A stretch of 29,164 nt of DNA from UBA8752 sp965657965 (lineage in GTDB: Bacteria > Bacteroidota > Bacteroidia > Flavobacteriales_D > Sanyastnellaceae): NCBI GenBank assembly GCA_965657965.1, contig CBFHQM010000028.1, positions 1 to 29,164 on the forward strand, in the 5' to 3' direction. A model generated the notes under the pieces. That model had not been told where the DNA came from. It saw only the letters and a list, made by a program, of their open reading frames with translations, and did no database searches. This document shows, piece by piece, positions 1-8,311 of the stretch (the stretch's first letter is position 1; each line of letters starts with the position of its first letter). The position numbers and the translations under genes are program-made.

Positions 1-54
1 GAGAATTGGGAAAGCGGATATTATTATCTACGCATACGTCGTTTCCGACTCTAA
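1..54 (+). CDS. Possible C-terminal end of an unidentified gene (partial)
   Basis: Frame 1 is open from the window edge to a TAA at 52-54 and reads 17 residues rich in Tyr and Arg (ESGYYYLRIRRFRL at the end). A strong rho-independent terminator follows about 45 bases later on the same strand, which is what would be expected behind the last gene of a plus-strand unit. The fragment is too short to assign to a family; the alternating aromatic/basic pattern would suit a terminal beta strand, but that is a guess. It could also be chance. Confidence 0.3.
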   Translation, partial: ENWESGYYYLRIRRFRL

Positions 55-98
55 TTATACTCGACGTTCCCAAATTTGTGCACCAGTTGAATGCAAAT

Positions 99-129
99 AA
101 GCCCCGCTGGGAGGCGGGGCTTTTTTTTT
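99..129 (+). terminator. Rho-independent terminator, probably bidirectional
   Basis: A perfect GC-rich stem (GCCCCGC at 101-107 with GCGGGGC at 114-120, extended by AA/TT) with a six-base loop is followed by nine T (121-129). The T tract points to the plus strand, ending whatever gene enters from the left. The same hairpin lies 16 bases beyond the secDF stop on the minus strand, followed there by TTATTTGCATT, so it could also end secDF transcription. Confidence 0.85.
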
Positions 130-144
130 CGGTGGGCCTCTTGT

Positions 145-3066
145 TTAGGCTTTTGCCGTGTCTTTGCTCAAGTCGACCACAGTCGGAGTTGCAATGAAAA
201 TGGAGCTGTACGTTCCAACCACAACGCCAATCATGAGGGCGAAAACGAAGCCTTTGATGTTGTCTCCTCCAAAGAGGAAGATGGTCAACAACACCACGAA
301 AGTGGACAGGGAGGTGTTGATCGTGCGGCTCAAAGTGCTGTTGAGTGCAAGATTGAAAATCTCCTTTCGGTCCTTCTTCGATCCATATAAATTGAAGTAT
401 TCACGGATGCGGTCAAACACCACAACGGTGTCGTTGATGGAATAACCAATGACCGTAAGAATGGCCGCAATGAAGGCCTGATCAATCTCCATGGTAAAGG
501 GAAGGATGCCCCAGAATATGCTGAAGAGGGACAGGACAATCAGGACGTCGTGGATCATGGCAACGAGCGCGCCCAAACCATACTGCCATTTCTTGAATCG
601 GAAGAAGATGTACAAGAAGATCACCAGTAAGGAGAAGACGGTGGCATTGGTGGCGCCGCGTCTAAAGTCATCGCTAATGGTGCCGTCTACCTTATTGTAA
701 CGGTCAATGGTGTACCCTACGCCGGTTGACTCGAGTCCGCTCGCCAAAGCGGCCTGAATGGCCTCGTCTTGATCGGCAGCTTCGCTGTCAATCATGTAGT
801 TGGTCATGATCCGGACCTGGCTGTCGTTCTCTTTGGTCTGAACCAAAGGATTGCCAGCAGCACCATCTTCGGTAAAGGCGGTGCTCAATGAAGCACGAAG
901 CGCTTCCATGTCTACAGGCTCTTCGAAAGAAACATCGAACGTCGACCCTCCAGAGAATTCAACGCCGTAATTCAAGCCCTTGGTGGACAAGCTGGCCAAA
1001 CCACCTGCGATCACGAGCGCGCTGGCCAAATAAGCCATTTTACGACGTGCAATGAAGGGGACTGCCGTGTTGGTGAACCAATTCTCCGTCAACTTGGAGG
1101 AGAAGCTCATGCCTTTCTTGTTTTCGAGGCGGGTGAAGAACACCAAACGCGTGAGCACGATGGCACTGAACAAGGAGGTGAAAATACCGACCATCAACGT
1201 GGTGGCGAATCCGCGAATCGCTCCGCTACCAAAGCTGTACAAGATGACCGCGGTCAACAACGTGGTGATGTTGGCGTCAATAATGGCACTGTAGGCTTTC
1301 GAGTAACCTTCTTTGATTGCGCCAGCCAATCCTTTTCCGGATCGCATTTCTTCACGCACACGCTCATAGATGAGCACGTTGGCATCGACTGCCATACCGA
1401 TGGTCAAGACGATACCCGCGATGCCAGGAAGGGTCAATGCAGCGCCAAGCGAAGCCAGTGCGCCAATCAAGAAGAACAGGTTGGCGATCAGGGCAATGTT
1501 GCTCACCACACCCGCTCCGCGATAATAGAAGATCATGTAGAGCAACACCACCAGCAAAGCGAAAATGAAGGAGCTCAATCCCGCTTGAATGTTTTCCTCT
1601 CCGAGTTGTGGTCCTACTGAGACTTCGTCCACGATCCGCGCAGGTGCAGGCAGTGAACCGGCCTTGAGCAAGCTTGCCAAATCCTCGGCCTCTTGCAGTT
1701 TCTGCTCGGCAGTTTGACCTGTTCCGAAGCTGATCTGCGACCGGCCATTGAGGATGGCGCTGTTCACGTTCGGTGCAGAGAAAACGAGGTCATCCAAAAC
1801 CACAGCGACGGCCCTTTGGTTGTCGGCGGCGGCGGCCTTGGTCATTTGTCCCCAAATGCCAGCACCCTCGCCGTTCATGGTCATGTTGCACACCACATCT
1901 CCAATCTCGTCATAGCCCACACGCGCATCGACGATGCTCTTGCCGTCCAACTTGGCCTTGCCGCGACCACTCTCGTCGCGAATGGCGTAGAGGGTAGAAA
2001 CGTTGCCGTTGCTTTTGGCACTCCAAATCAAGCGAACATCGCTTCCGAGCGCGAGCTTGACCTCGGGCATAGACAGGATGTTGTTGACTTTGTTGGTGTC
2101 TGCATTGACCGCATAACCCACGATGCTCGTCTTGGCCGTGCGCTCAGGTTGCAGGTAAGCAAACAAGGGATTCTTCGCACGGAGGTCTTCCGTACTTAAC
2201 GCGCTGTCCGCCGGAGCGGTCTCGGCAAAGAGGTCAGGGCGAAGGCTCTGGCCTGCTGCGACATTCGCGTTGGCGATTTTCTGCGCCACTTCTTCGTTGA
2301 ACCAAGTTTCCCAGAACTCGAGGTTGGCCGTGGACTTCAACTGCTTTCGTGCACGTGCAGGGTCATCGATGCCGGGCAATTCGACCAAGATGCGTCCGCT
2401 AAAGGACAGCTTCTGGACATTGGGCTGGGCGACGCCGAGTTGGTCGATCCTTTTGCGGATGATGTTCTCGGTATTGTTGATGGCCGTTTCGGCTTCTGCC
2501 CGAAGAATGGCGATGATTTCCTCATCTGTGCTCTTTTGTGGAAAGAGCTCTCGGTTTTCCATGTTGTGGAAAATCCGCCAAAGGGGGGCATCGGTGTTTT
2601 GGGCACTCCAAGCTTGGCCAAACAGGGTAATGAAGTCCGCATTTGAACTTCTCCGTTGGGCTTTGGCATCGGCCACGGCTGTAACGAAGGCCTCGTTTGT
2701 GCTGTAGTCGGCCAAGGCAATCACCAGATCGGGGATGGACACTTCTAGGGTCACGCTCATGCCTCCGCGGAGGTCGAGACCTAAGTTCAGCTCACGCTCT
2801 TTTGACTCGAGGTACGTTTTGCCGAAAATGGGGACGATAACCGAGTCGCTCTTGGAGCGGAGGTATGCCTTGGCCTCTGATGTGGCTGTGGCATTGAAGG
2901 CCTCTTCGGTAATGTCGCCGGCTTCGAGCAGTTGCTCCGCTTCATAGACACCTTGCTCAGCAGCTTCCTTCTCGAACTCGCTCGAGAAGTAGTTGAAGCT
3001 TAGCGTGTACATGGTGGCCAATGCAAGCAGCACCGTAAAGATCAGGACGGCACTCTTATTCTGCAT
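145..3066 (-). CDS. secDF: Fused protein translocase subunit SecDF
   Basis: This membrane protein of 973 residues uses the proton gradient to pull exported proteins through the SecYEG channel on the periplasmic side. The N-terminal membrane segment is at about 6-25. The SecD signature LGLDLRGG is at 95-102, followed by the periplasmic P1 region with a KRIDQLGV-type motif. The SecD membrane block carries AGIVLTIGMAVDANVLIYER. The SecF half begins with NYGVEFSGG near residue 700 and ends with a membrane block containing GYSINDTVVVFDRIRE. SecD and SecF are separate in E. coli but commonly joined in Bacteroidota. The start is the ATG at 3066, with a perfect TAnnTTTG box 24 bases upstream. It is transcribed divergently from the DUF4159 gene. 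The many exported products in this window depend on Sec export. Confidence 0.97.
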   Translation of the reverse strand: MQNKSAVLIFTVLLALATMYTLSFNYFSSEFEKEAAEQGVYEAEQLLEAGDITEEAFNATATSEAKAYLRSKSDSVIVPIFGKTYLESKERELNLGLDLRGGMSVTLEVSIPDLVIALADYSTNEAFVTAVADAKAQRRSSNADFITLFGQAWSAQNTDAPLWRIFHNMENRELFPQKSTDEEIIAILRAEAETAINNTENIIRKRIDQLGVAQPNVQKLSFSGRILVELPGIDDPARARKQLKSTANLEFWETWFNEEVAQKIANANVAAGQSLRPDLFAETAPADSALSTEDLRAKNPLFAYLQPERTAKTSIVGYAVNADTNKVNNILSMPEVKLALGSDVRLIWSAKSNGNVSTLYAIRDESGRGKAKLDGKSIVDARVGYDEIGDVVCNMTMNGEGAGIWGQMTKAAAADNQRAVAVVLDDLVFSAPNVNSAILNGRSQISFGTGQTAEQKLQEAEDLASLLKAGSLPAPARIVDEVSVGPQLGEENIQAGLSSFIFALLVVLLYMIFYYRGAGVVSNIALIANLFFLIGALASLGAALTLPGIAGIVLTIGMAVDANVLIYERVREEMRSGKGLAGAIKEGYSKAYSAIIDANITTLLTAVILYSFGSGAIRGFATTLMVGIFTSLFSAIVLTRLVFFTRLENKKGMSFSSKLTENWFTNTAVPFIARRKMAYLASALVIAGGLASLSTKGLNYGVEFSGGSTFDVSFEEPVDMEALRASLSTAFTEDGAAGNPLVQTKENDSQVRIMTNYMIDSEAADQDEAIQAALASGLESTGVGYTIDRYNKVDGTISDDFRRGATNATVFSLLVIFLYIFFRFKKWQYGLGALVAMIHDVLIVLSLFSIFWGILPFTMEIDQAFIAAILTVIGYSINDTVVVFDRIREYFNLYGSKKDRKEIFNLALNSTLSRTINTSLSTFVVLLTIFLFGGDNIKGFVFALMIGVVVGTYSSIFIATPTVVDLSKDTAKA

Positions 3067-3090
3067 GGTTCAGGTGTTTTTTAAGGTGTG

Positions 3091-3098
3091 CAAAGATA
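3091..3098 (-). promoter_or_regulatory. Putative -7 box of the secDF promoter
   Basis: On the minus strand this reads TATCTTTG, a perfect match to the Bacteroidota -7 consensus TAnnTTTG. It ends 24 bases before the secDF ATG, which would give a 5' leader of about 20 bases. No convincing -33 TTTG is seen 19-21 bases further upstream, so the call rests on the -7 box and its position. Confidence 0.5.
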
Positions 3099-3165
3099 GA
3101 TAAAACGCGGTGTAGAGGGCTTGGGCGTCCGCAAGGGCCGTAGGGTTTGAATTACCTTCGTCGTT

Positions 3166-3897
3166 ATGAGGCAAGCGCTCGATACACAGGAGGCTCGAAT
3201 ACGGCAGAAACTGAGTTGGGGTTGCGTTCAATCCACTTTTTTTCTGCTCTTGCTTTTTGCAGGGTCAGCTTGTGGGAATTCGAGCGCGGCACAAGAGGTG
3301 CAATTGGCTGTGCTTCAGTACAAAGGGGGAGGGGATTGGTATTCCAACCCAACGAGTGTGCCCAACTTGGTGAAGTTCTGTAACGCGGAACTCAATGCCC
3401 GTTTTGACGAAGAAGTCCCCTACGTTGAAGTCGGGTCCCCCACATTGTTCAACTACCCATTTGTTCACATGACGGGCCACGGAAATGTGGTTTTTTCGCC
3501 TTCCGAAGCGCGCAATTTGCGCACGTGGCTGGAGGCTGGAGGCTTCTTGCACATCAGTGATAATTACGGCATGAACGCTTTTGTGAAGAAGGAAATGCAG
3601 AAGGTGTTTCCCAATTTAGACTGGGTGGAGTTGCCATTTGAGCATCCCATTTATCATGGTGAATTTGACTTCAACGAAGGATTGCCCAAGGTGCACGAGC
3701 ACGATGGCGAAGCACCTCAAGGCTTGGGTTTGTTGCTCGATGGTCGCTTGGTTTGCTACCTCGACGTAGAGTGCGACTTGGGGGACGGTTGGGAGGATTT
3801 TGCGGTTCACCGCGATCCTGAACCCGTTCGCCGGAGGGCCTTAGAAATGGGGGCCAATTTGGTCACTTTCGCCATGAAGGGCGGCCGCGACGACTAA
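3166..3897 (+). CDS. DUF4159 domain-containing exported protein
   Basis: The protein has 243 residues. A hydrophobic stretch at about 20-32 (STFFLLLLFAG) followed by Ala/Ser-rich sequence looks like a signal peptide with a long charged front part. The rest matches my recollection of DUF4159: GGDWYSN at 55-61, HMTGHG at 101-106, GGFLHISDN at 125-133, then a conserved EHPIYH segment. The family is found in many Gram-negative bacteria and has a fold related to class I glutamine-amidotransferase-like proteins; no reaction is established. No other in-frame start lies upstream of the hydrophobic segment, so the ATG at 3166 is used. TACCTTCG at 3153-3160, a variant -7 box, sits only five bases before it, so a nearly leaderless message is possible. 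Confidence 0.85.
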   Translation: MRQALDTQEARIRQKLSWGCVQSTFFLLLLFAGSACGNSSAAQEVQLAVLQYKGGGDWYSNPTSVPNLVKFCNAELNARFDEEVPYVEVGSPTLFNYPFVHMTGHGNVVFSPSEARNLRTWLEAGGFLHISDNYGMNAFVKKEMQKVFPNLDWVELPFEHPIYHGEFDFNEGLPKVHEHDGEAPQGLGLLLDGRLVCYLDVECDLGDGWEDFAVHRDPEPVRRRALEMGANLVTFAMKGGRDD

Positions 3898-3911
3898 AGC
3901 AGCGCAGCGGT

Positions 3912-4505
3912 TTAGTGCACCTCCTTTCCGGTAAAGGGGGGGTAGTCGGTGCTCATGAAGAGCAAGTAAGTGGTAATCCGTGTATCCCACCGCATTTGCT
4001 CCACGAACCAATTGAACCAGCGTTCTGGGTAACGCTTGGTGAACAGGATAGACCAGAAAGCCAGGAAATTCAAGAAGAGAACCCACATGCCGCGAATGGG
4101 CAAAATGAACAAGTGTGGGATCAAGAGAAAGGGGCCGATTAAGCCAACCAAGAGCACGTGGCTGCGGGAGATGGTCTCGGGATAGGACACGTCCAGTTGC
4201 AGGTGAGGGTGTTGGGCGGATAAGCCAAAGGCAGGATAGCCCTCCACACAGTTGAATATGGAGGCATTGAGTCGGGCGTTCCATCGGAGTATGCCGAGCT
4301 GGATGTCAAACCATTCGCGGGGGTAACGCCCGGTGAACAGAATGGACCAGAAGGTGAGGAACAACAGCAGGCTGCCCAGCGCGCTCACGAAAAAGAGCGC
4401 GATGGCGTGCGGAAGCACCAAATAGAAAGCGCCGAAAAGACTGCGGAGTAGCAATTCTTTGCGTGAGTAGGCTTCTTGTCTTTGGATGTTGAAGATCACA
4501 GCCAT
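3912..4505 (-). CDS. DUF4389 domain-containing membrane protein
   Basis: This integral membrane protein of 197 residues matches DUF4389. It contains two copies of the same unit: residues 49-93 start FLTFWSILFTGRYPREWF and residues 147-191 start FLAFWSILFTKRYPERWF (14 of 18 identical). Each copy is a membrane helix, an RYP(R/E)xWF loop, an amphipathic stretch with RW(N/D)xR, and an ending of the form YPxF. A long hydrophobic region between the copies forms two more membrane segments. The family has no known activity. The gene is tail-to-tail with the DUF4159 gene (14 bases between) and lies 37 bases beyond the M61 peptidase stop, so it could be read through from the upstream five-gene unit. 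Confidence 0.85.
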   Translation of the reverse strand: MAVIFNIQRQEAYSRKELLLRSLFGAFYLVLPHAIALFFVSALGSLLLFLTFWSILFTGRYPREWFDIQLGILRWNARLNASIFNCVEGYPAFGLSAQHPHLQLDVSYPETISRSHVLLVGLIGPFLLIPHLFILPIRGMWVLFLNFLAFWSILFTKRYPERWFNWFVEQMRWDTRITTYLLFMSTDYPPFTGKEVH

Positions 4506-4542
4506 GCGGTGGAGGGTTTCGGTTCAGTGTGAGTAAGGTGCG

Positions 4543-6228
4543 TTACCCCGGCAGGACTTCCAAACTTGGGCGAGAGAAGTATCCCGTGTCAGAGGGCATG
4601 GCGATGCTGTTTTCTTCGGGATGGACGGTGTCCCTGAGCCAAGTGATGTGCAATTGATCGCCGACCTCCTTGTGGGACGAAACGACATCGCCGTGACGCA
4701 TTCCAATCTTCCACGCTGGACTGTTGGGCCAGCATACTTTGACTTCTATCCGGCCTTCGCGTCCTTTACCGCAAAGCGCGCCGCAGCGGGCCAAAGGGTC
4801 CGAGTGTGCCCTGAGCGTCGCTTGAATCCCTTGGTACAGGAGGGCGTCCACCAACGCAGGCCAGGTGTCATCAGTGCCGTCACAATGTGCGCTTCGCAAG
4901 TCCAAGATGTCTTGGGCGCCTTCAGGACCACGTGCGCTTGCCCTTCGAGCGAGTGTGGACCACCACGTGTTTTCGTCTAAGCTCCGGTTGGCACTGGGGC
5001 TTGCCAATTCCGCCACCGCGTCGACGAGCCATCCTCCACCTGCTCGGTTCAGAGCGACGTCACACAAGAAAGCGAGGACAGCGCCCTCCACGTAGATGTT
5101 GCCACGTCGATGTGGAACGCCCAAGATGTAACCGTCGAGCCAGGTGTCGTAGCTGCTGTCTGCCACCGAGGTTTCGAGTCGACCTGGATTCCAAAGGTGA
5201 CGGGTAAGCAGCTTTTCGAACCGTCGCAACCAGCCTTCCATGTCGATCACGCCACACTCAAGGAGGAACAGGTCTCCCAAATAGGTGGTGACCCCTTCTG
5301 CCACATAGCCAAGACGGCTGGGGCTTGGTTGGTCAAAATTGTAAGGCATCCATTCCTCCGGACGCAACCACTTGACGTTCCACGTGTGCACCAATTCGTG
5401 GCTGGCAATGTCGATGACCTCTTCGAGTCCGGGGGAGGCTTGGCCGTTGTCGTGGGTCAAATCCTTGGCGGGGCCCCATGCAATCACGGTGGAGGCTTCG
5501 TGTTCAACGCCGTGTCGAGCGGGGCCGTCGGGGAACAAGTAAAGAAAATGGTAGTCCGGGCATGGGAGCCACCCAAAGGCCTTCATCTGGGCCGCTGTGA
5601 AGCGTTCATGCGCGTCGACAAAGGCCTTGTCGTCGTAGTGTCGTTTGCCCCACACATGGACATGAAAAACATGGCCGTTTGCGGTGTAAGTGTCGTGCCA
5701 CAGATCCGTTTCAGGCGCGGCAATCCAGGGGCTGTCCATCAAGTGTTGCGTGCCGTTGGCGTGCAAGACTGGCCCCGCTGGTGTTGCCGTGCAGTCTAGC
5801 GCTGTGGCCAGTTTCCAATGGGAAGGCACGTCGATCAAGTGCACTTCTACCGCGTGGTTTGCCCAGTCCGGATGGTGCGGCATGAGGTTCACGGGATTCA
5901 CGTAGAGCAATTGGTCGTCCGACCACGTGTTGCCGGCGTCCATTTTGCAAGCGGTGTAGTCAAAGCGGAGTTCCACGGCGTCTTGCCCTTTTTCAGGCGC
6001 CATGCACTTCCATGCGTGCAACCCGCTTTTGGACAAAGGGGTCCACCTCCCATCGATGCATTGGGACATGTTCCGAACCCGTTGCGCAAAATCGCCTCGT
6101 TCGTAGCGGCCGGGGCGCCACATGGGAATGCGCACCTCGCTCAAATCAAAAGGGAAGGTGGTAGTGACGCGCAGCTCATGTCTGCCGCGGCGTTCAATGC
6201 TGTGCTGAATGGGAGGGATGGAGCTCAT
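4543..6228 (-). CDS. M61 family metallopeptidase (glycyl aminopeptidase-like, PDZ domain)
   Basis: The protein has 561 residues. The zinc-binding HELVH is at 277-281 with the third ligand Glu in the AEGVTTYLGD segment (E311). The GVEHEAST motif at 240-247 is typical of the M61 clan. The C-terminal 100 residues resemble a PDZ domain (NSPAWKIGMRHGDVV). Known M61 enzymes release N-terminal amino acids, with a preference for Gly or Ala. The start chosen is the ATG at 6228, which overlaps the TGA of the upstream phosphatase gene (ATGA); the frame is open further upstream, but that part lies inside the phosphatase gene and looks like antisense-type translation. No signal peptide is visible, so the enzyme is probably cytoplasmic. 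It is the last gene of the five-gene unit. Confidence 0.92.
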   Translation of the reverse strand: MSSIPPIQHSIERRGRHELRVTTTFPFDLSEVRIPMWRPGRYERGDFAQRVRNMSQCIDGRWTPLSKSGLHAWKCMAPEKGQDAVELRFDYTACKMDAGNTWSDDQLLYVNPVNLMPHHPDWANHAVEVHLIDVPSHWKLATALDCTATPAGPVLHANGTQHLMDSPWIAAPETDLWHDTYTANGHVFHVHVWGKRHYDDKAFVDAHERFTAAQMKAFGWLPCPDYHFLYLFPDGPARHGVEHEASTVIAWGPAKDLTHDNGQASPGLEEVIDIASHELVHTWNVKWLRPEEWMPYNFDQPSPSRLGYVAEGVTTYLGDLFLLECGVIDMEGWLRRFEKLLTRHLWNPGRLETSVADSSYDTWLDGYILGVPHRRGNIYVEGAVLAFLCDVALNRAGGGWLVDAVAELASPSANRSLDENTWWSTLARRASARGPEGAQDILDLRSAHCDGTDDTWPALVDALLYQGIQATLRAHSDPLARCGALCGKGREGRIEVKVCWPNSPAWKIGMRHGDVVSSHKEVGDQLHITWLRDTVHPEENSIAMPSDTGYFSRPSLEVLPG

Positions 6229-7907
6229 TCGTCGAAGAGGGAGAGAATGGGTTTGCCAGTGCATCCGCTTGGACGGGGAAAGCCAAGCAGCGCGGAAAGG
6301 GTCGGTGCAATGTCCCGGATTTCGGACCGTGCGTAGCTTCTCTTGCCTTGTGGAATGCCAGGGCCCAGGATCAGGAACGGGACGTGGGTGTCGTAGGCGT
6401 ACGGACTGCCGTGACTTGTTCCTGTCCGACTGTATTCGAGGAATCCCGGTTTGAGCATCACCACCACGTCTCCCGATGCTTTGGCGTTCCATCCCCGTTG
6501 AATGTTGGCTTCGGCGCCTTCGTAAAAGCTCGCGTTGCGCAGGTCTTCAGCGGTGAGTGTGCGTTGAACTTCGGGTTCGAGCTCGGCTGTGCGGGCAATG
6601 AACCGAGCCACGACATCAACGTCGAGACCCTCTTCAAGCAAGAGAGCGCGGTCCAGAAAGAATTGATCGTTGGAATAGACCAAAATCAAGTCGCTGCGTC
6701 CAAAGTGTTTGAGGAGCGCTGTGTCCACTCGGGCCTTCATGGGTTCTGGATTCCAATAGTCCACGGGAAGACCTCGAGACTTTTCGAGTCCAGGGACCGT
6801 AACTGCGCCGTGATCTGCAGTGAGGAAGGCCATCCATTCACCTTCGCCTACTTTTTTGTCGAGTGCGGTGAAGAGGCGGTTCAACTCGCGGTCAAGCCTG
6901 CGATACGTGTCTTCTGTTTCAATCGCATGCGCGCCAAATTTGTGCCCGACATAATCGGTGCTGCTGAAGGACAAGGCCAACACGTCGGGCACCCAGTCGC
7001 GGCCCAATTCTTCGTGCTCAATTGCAGCCAGACCAAAGTCTACAAGAAGGGTGTTTCCTGCGGGTGTTCCCTTAATGATGTCCTTCCCGCTGTTTTTTTC
7101 CATTAAAACCTCTAGGTTATATGGTAATACTGGTCTTTCAGAACCTTTCCATGTTCCTTCATATGGGTTGTTGTCTGGAAGGCTGTGCTGGTATGTTGAT
7201 TTTTCGTTAAGGGTGCTCCATCCGTTTTTTATTAACGATTCAACGGCATTAGATGTGTTGAATTCTGAAACCCAAGAAGGAAGGGATTCCATGTAATGTG
7301 TGCTGGTAATAAAATTCCCGCTAGAGAGCCAGAATGCCGCATCTGCTGCATGGCCTGCCGGGAGAATGGCACCGCGGTCTTTCATGCTGGCGCCAATGAC
7401 CTTTGGTGTGGCCCCGTTGCGCTGGCTAAAGTGCAGTTTTAGCTCGTCCGCCCATGTGCTGGCGGCGAGGTTGTTGGGGGACATGTGTCCGCTGGCGTCG
7501 TTGGCTTGACTTGGCATGCCGACTGTACCTGCGGTGGAGTCTGCAACGCAGTAGGTCCCCTTTCCCATGTCTCGGGAAAAGAAGTTATTTCCAATGATGC
7601 CATGAACGGCAGGGGTGGTCCCTGTGGCGATGCTGGCGTGGCCGGGCCCGGTGTACGTTGGGGCATAGCTAAAGTGGTGATCCATGCCGGAAAAACCATC
7701 TTGAAAGAAGCGCTGGAAGCCCCCGGTCTCGAAACCATCGAGGTACCGTGTCAAGTAATCCGCACGCATTTGATCGACGGTGATCGCGACAATGAGTTTG
7801 GGTGGGTGGCCTTGTTCGGTCGTGGCCTGTGGGGGCTGACTCAGGCAGGATTGTCCGATAGAGGACAGGAGAACAGTCAAAGTGACCCAGAAGGCGATGC
7901 GCGTCAT
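6225..7907 (-). CDS. pafA: PafA-type alkaline phosphatase (phosphate monoesterase)
   Basis: The protein has 560 residues, close to the roughly 546 of Elizabethkingia PafA, and starts with a signal peptide (hydrophobic 4-17). The PafA active site can be followed motif by motif: metal ligand Asp in AITVDQMR (D45), nucleophile Thr in PTYTGPGH (T86), Asn in GIIGNNFF, Lys and Arg in SMKDRG, Asp and His in STDYVGHKFG, Asp-His in TADHG, and the last His in THVPF. The SMKDRG pair marks the phosphate monoesterase branch of the superfamily, not the diesterases. Periplasmic or surface location is expected, with release of phosphate from organic monoesters. The start at 7907 lies 23 bases after the crcB stop. 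The stop overlaps the M61 peptidase start. Confidence 0.93.
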   Translation of the reverse strand: MTRIAFWVTLTVLLSSIGQSCLSQPPQATTEQGHPPKLIVAITVDQMRADYLTRYLDGFETGGFQRFFQDGFSGMDHHFSYAPTYTGPGHASIATGTTPAVHGIIGNNFFSRDMGKGTYCVADSTAGTVGMPSQANDASGHMSPNNLAASTWADELKLHFSQRNGATPKVIGASMKDRGAILPAGHAADAAFWLSSGNFITSTHYMESLPSWVSEFNTSNAVESLIKNGWSTLNEKSTYQHSLPDNNPYEGTWKGSERPVLPYNLEVLMEKNSGKDIIKGTPAGNTLLVDFGLAAIEHEELGRDWVPDVLALSFSSTDYVGHKFGAHAIETEDTYRRLDRELNRLFTALDKKVGEGEWMAFLTADHGAVTVPGLEKSRGLPVDYWNPEPMKARVDTALLKHFGRSDLILVYSNDQFFLDRALLLEEGLDVDVVARFIARTAELEPEVQRTLTAEDLRNASFYEGAEANIQRGWNAKASGDVVVMLKPGFLEYSRTGTSHGSPYAYDTHVPFLILGPGIPQGKRSYARSEIRDIAPTLSALLGFPRPSGCTGKPILSLFDE

Positions 7908-7930
7908 GGACAAGAAATGTAGGCGTGAAT

Positions 7931-8311
7931 TTAGCGCCGAATGGTGCTGGCAACCACAGCAAAAACAGCGAGACAGCCCATAACACTGACGGCGATGTTC
8001 ACCGCTGCCAAAGTCCATTGCCCTTCGGCGATGAGGCGGTGGTTGTCGGCGCTGAAGCTGCTGAAGGTGCTGAAGCCGCCGCACAGTCCAATGGCGAGAG
8101 CAGCGGGCAATACATGCCCTTCTGGCCATCGGCTGGCGACTTTGATGGTGACCACAGCAAGGAGGGCTGTGGCAAGGAAGTTGGCGGCCAGGGTGCCCAA
8201 GGGGAACACGGAACGTCCTTGGAGCCACAATCCGAGGAGGTAGCGCAGGACCGAGCCTGTACCTCCACCGAGAAAAATGCCGAGCAAAAGGGAGAGAGAG
8301 AGAGGAGGCAT
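7931..8311 (-). CDS. crcB: Fluoride channel CrcB/FluC
   Basis: This membrane protein of 126 residues exports fluoride as a dual-topology dimer. It shows GGGTGSVLRY (15-24), PLGTLAANF (37-45, with the pore Asn at 44) and GLCGGFSTFSSF (75-86, with the Phe residues that line the pore), in the usual order and spacing for the family, plus four membrane segments. Two starts are possible: ATG at 8311, which shares one base with the PAP2 stop (TGATG), or GTG at 8314, which gives a four-base overlap and one extra residue. The ATG was preferred because it is the stronger start codon. No fluoride riboswitch can be expected in front of it, because the upstream sequence is PAP2 coding sequence. Confidence 0.93.
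   Translation of the reverse strand: MPPLSLSLLLGIFLGGGTGSVLRYLLGLWLQGRSVFPLGTLAANFLATALLAVVTIKVASRWPEGHVLPAALAIGLCGGFSTFSSFSADNHRLIAEGQWTLAAVNIAVSVMGCLAVFAVVASTIRR

Noticed and set aside
1693..2199. Plus-strand open frame of 168 codons inside secDF
   Set aside because: Antisense to a well-conserved SecD region; its composition follows the codon pattern of the opposite strand and no motif is seen.
5110..5799. Plus-strand open frame of 229 codons
   Set aside because: Lies fully antisense to the M61 peptidase, whose HELVH active site is coded on the other strand.
6229..6492. N-terminal extension of the M61 peptidase frame
   Set aside because: This part overlaps the end of pafA in another frame and reads as Arg/Pro-rich shadow; similarity to M61 starts after the ATG at 6228.
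6348..7106. Plus-strand open frame of 252 codons
   Set aside because: Antisense to the pafA gene, which keeps all catalytic motifs; GC-rich third positions leave long open frames opposite real genes.
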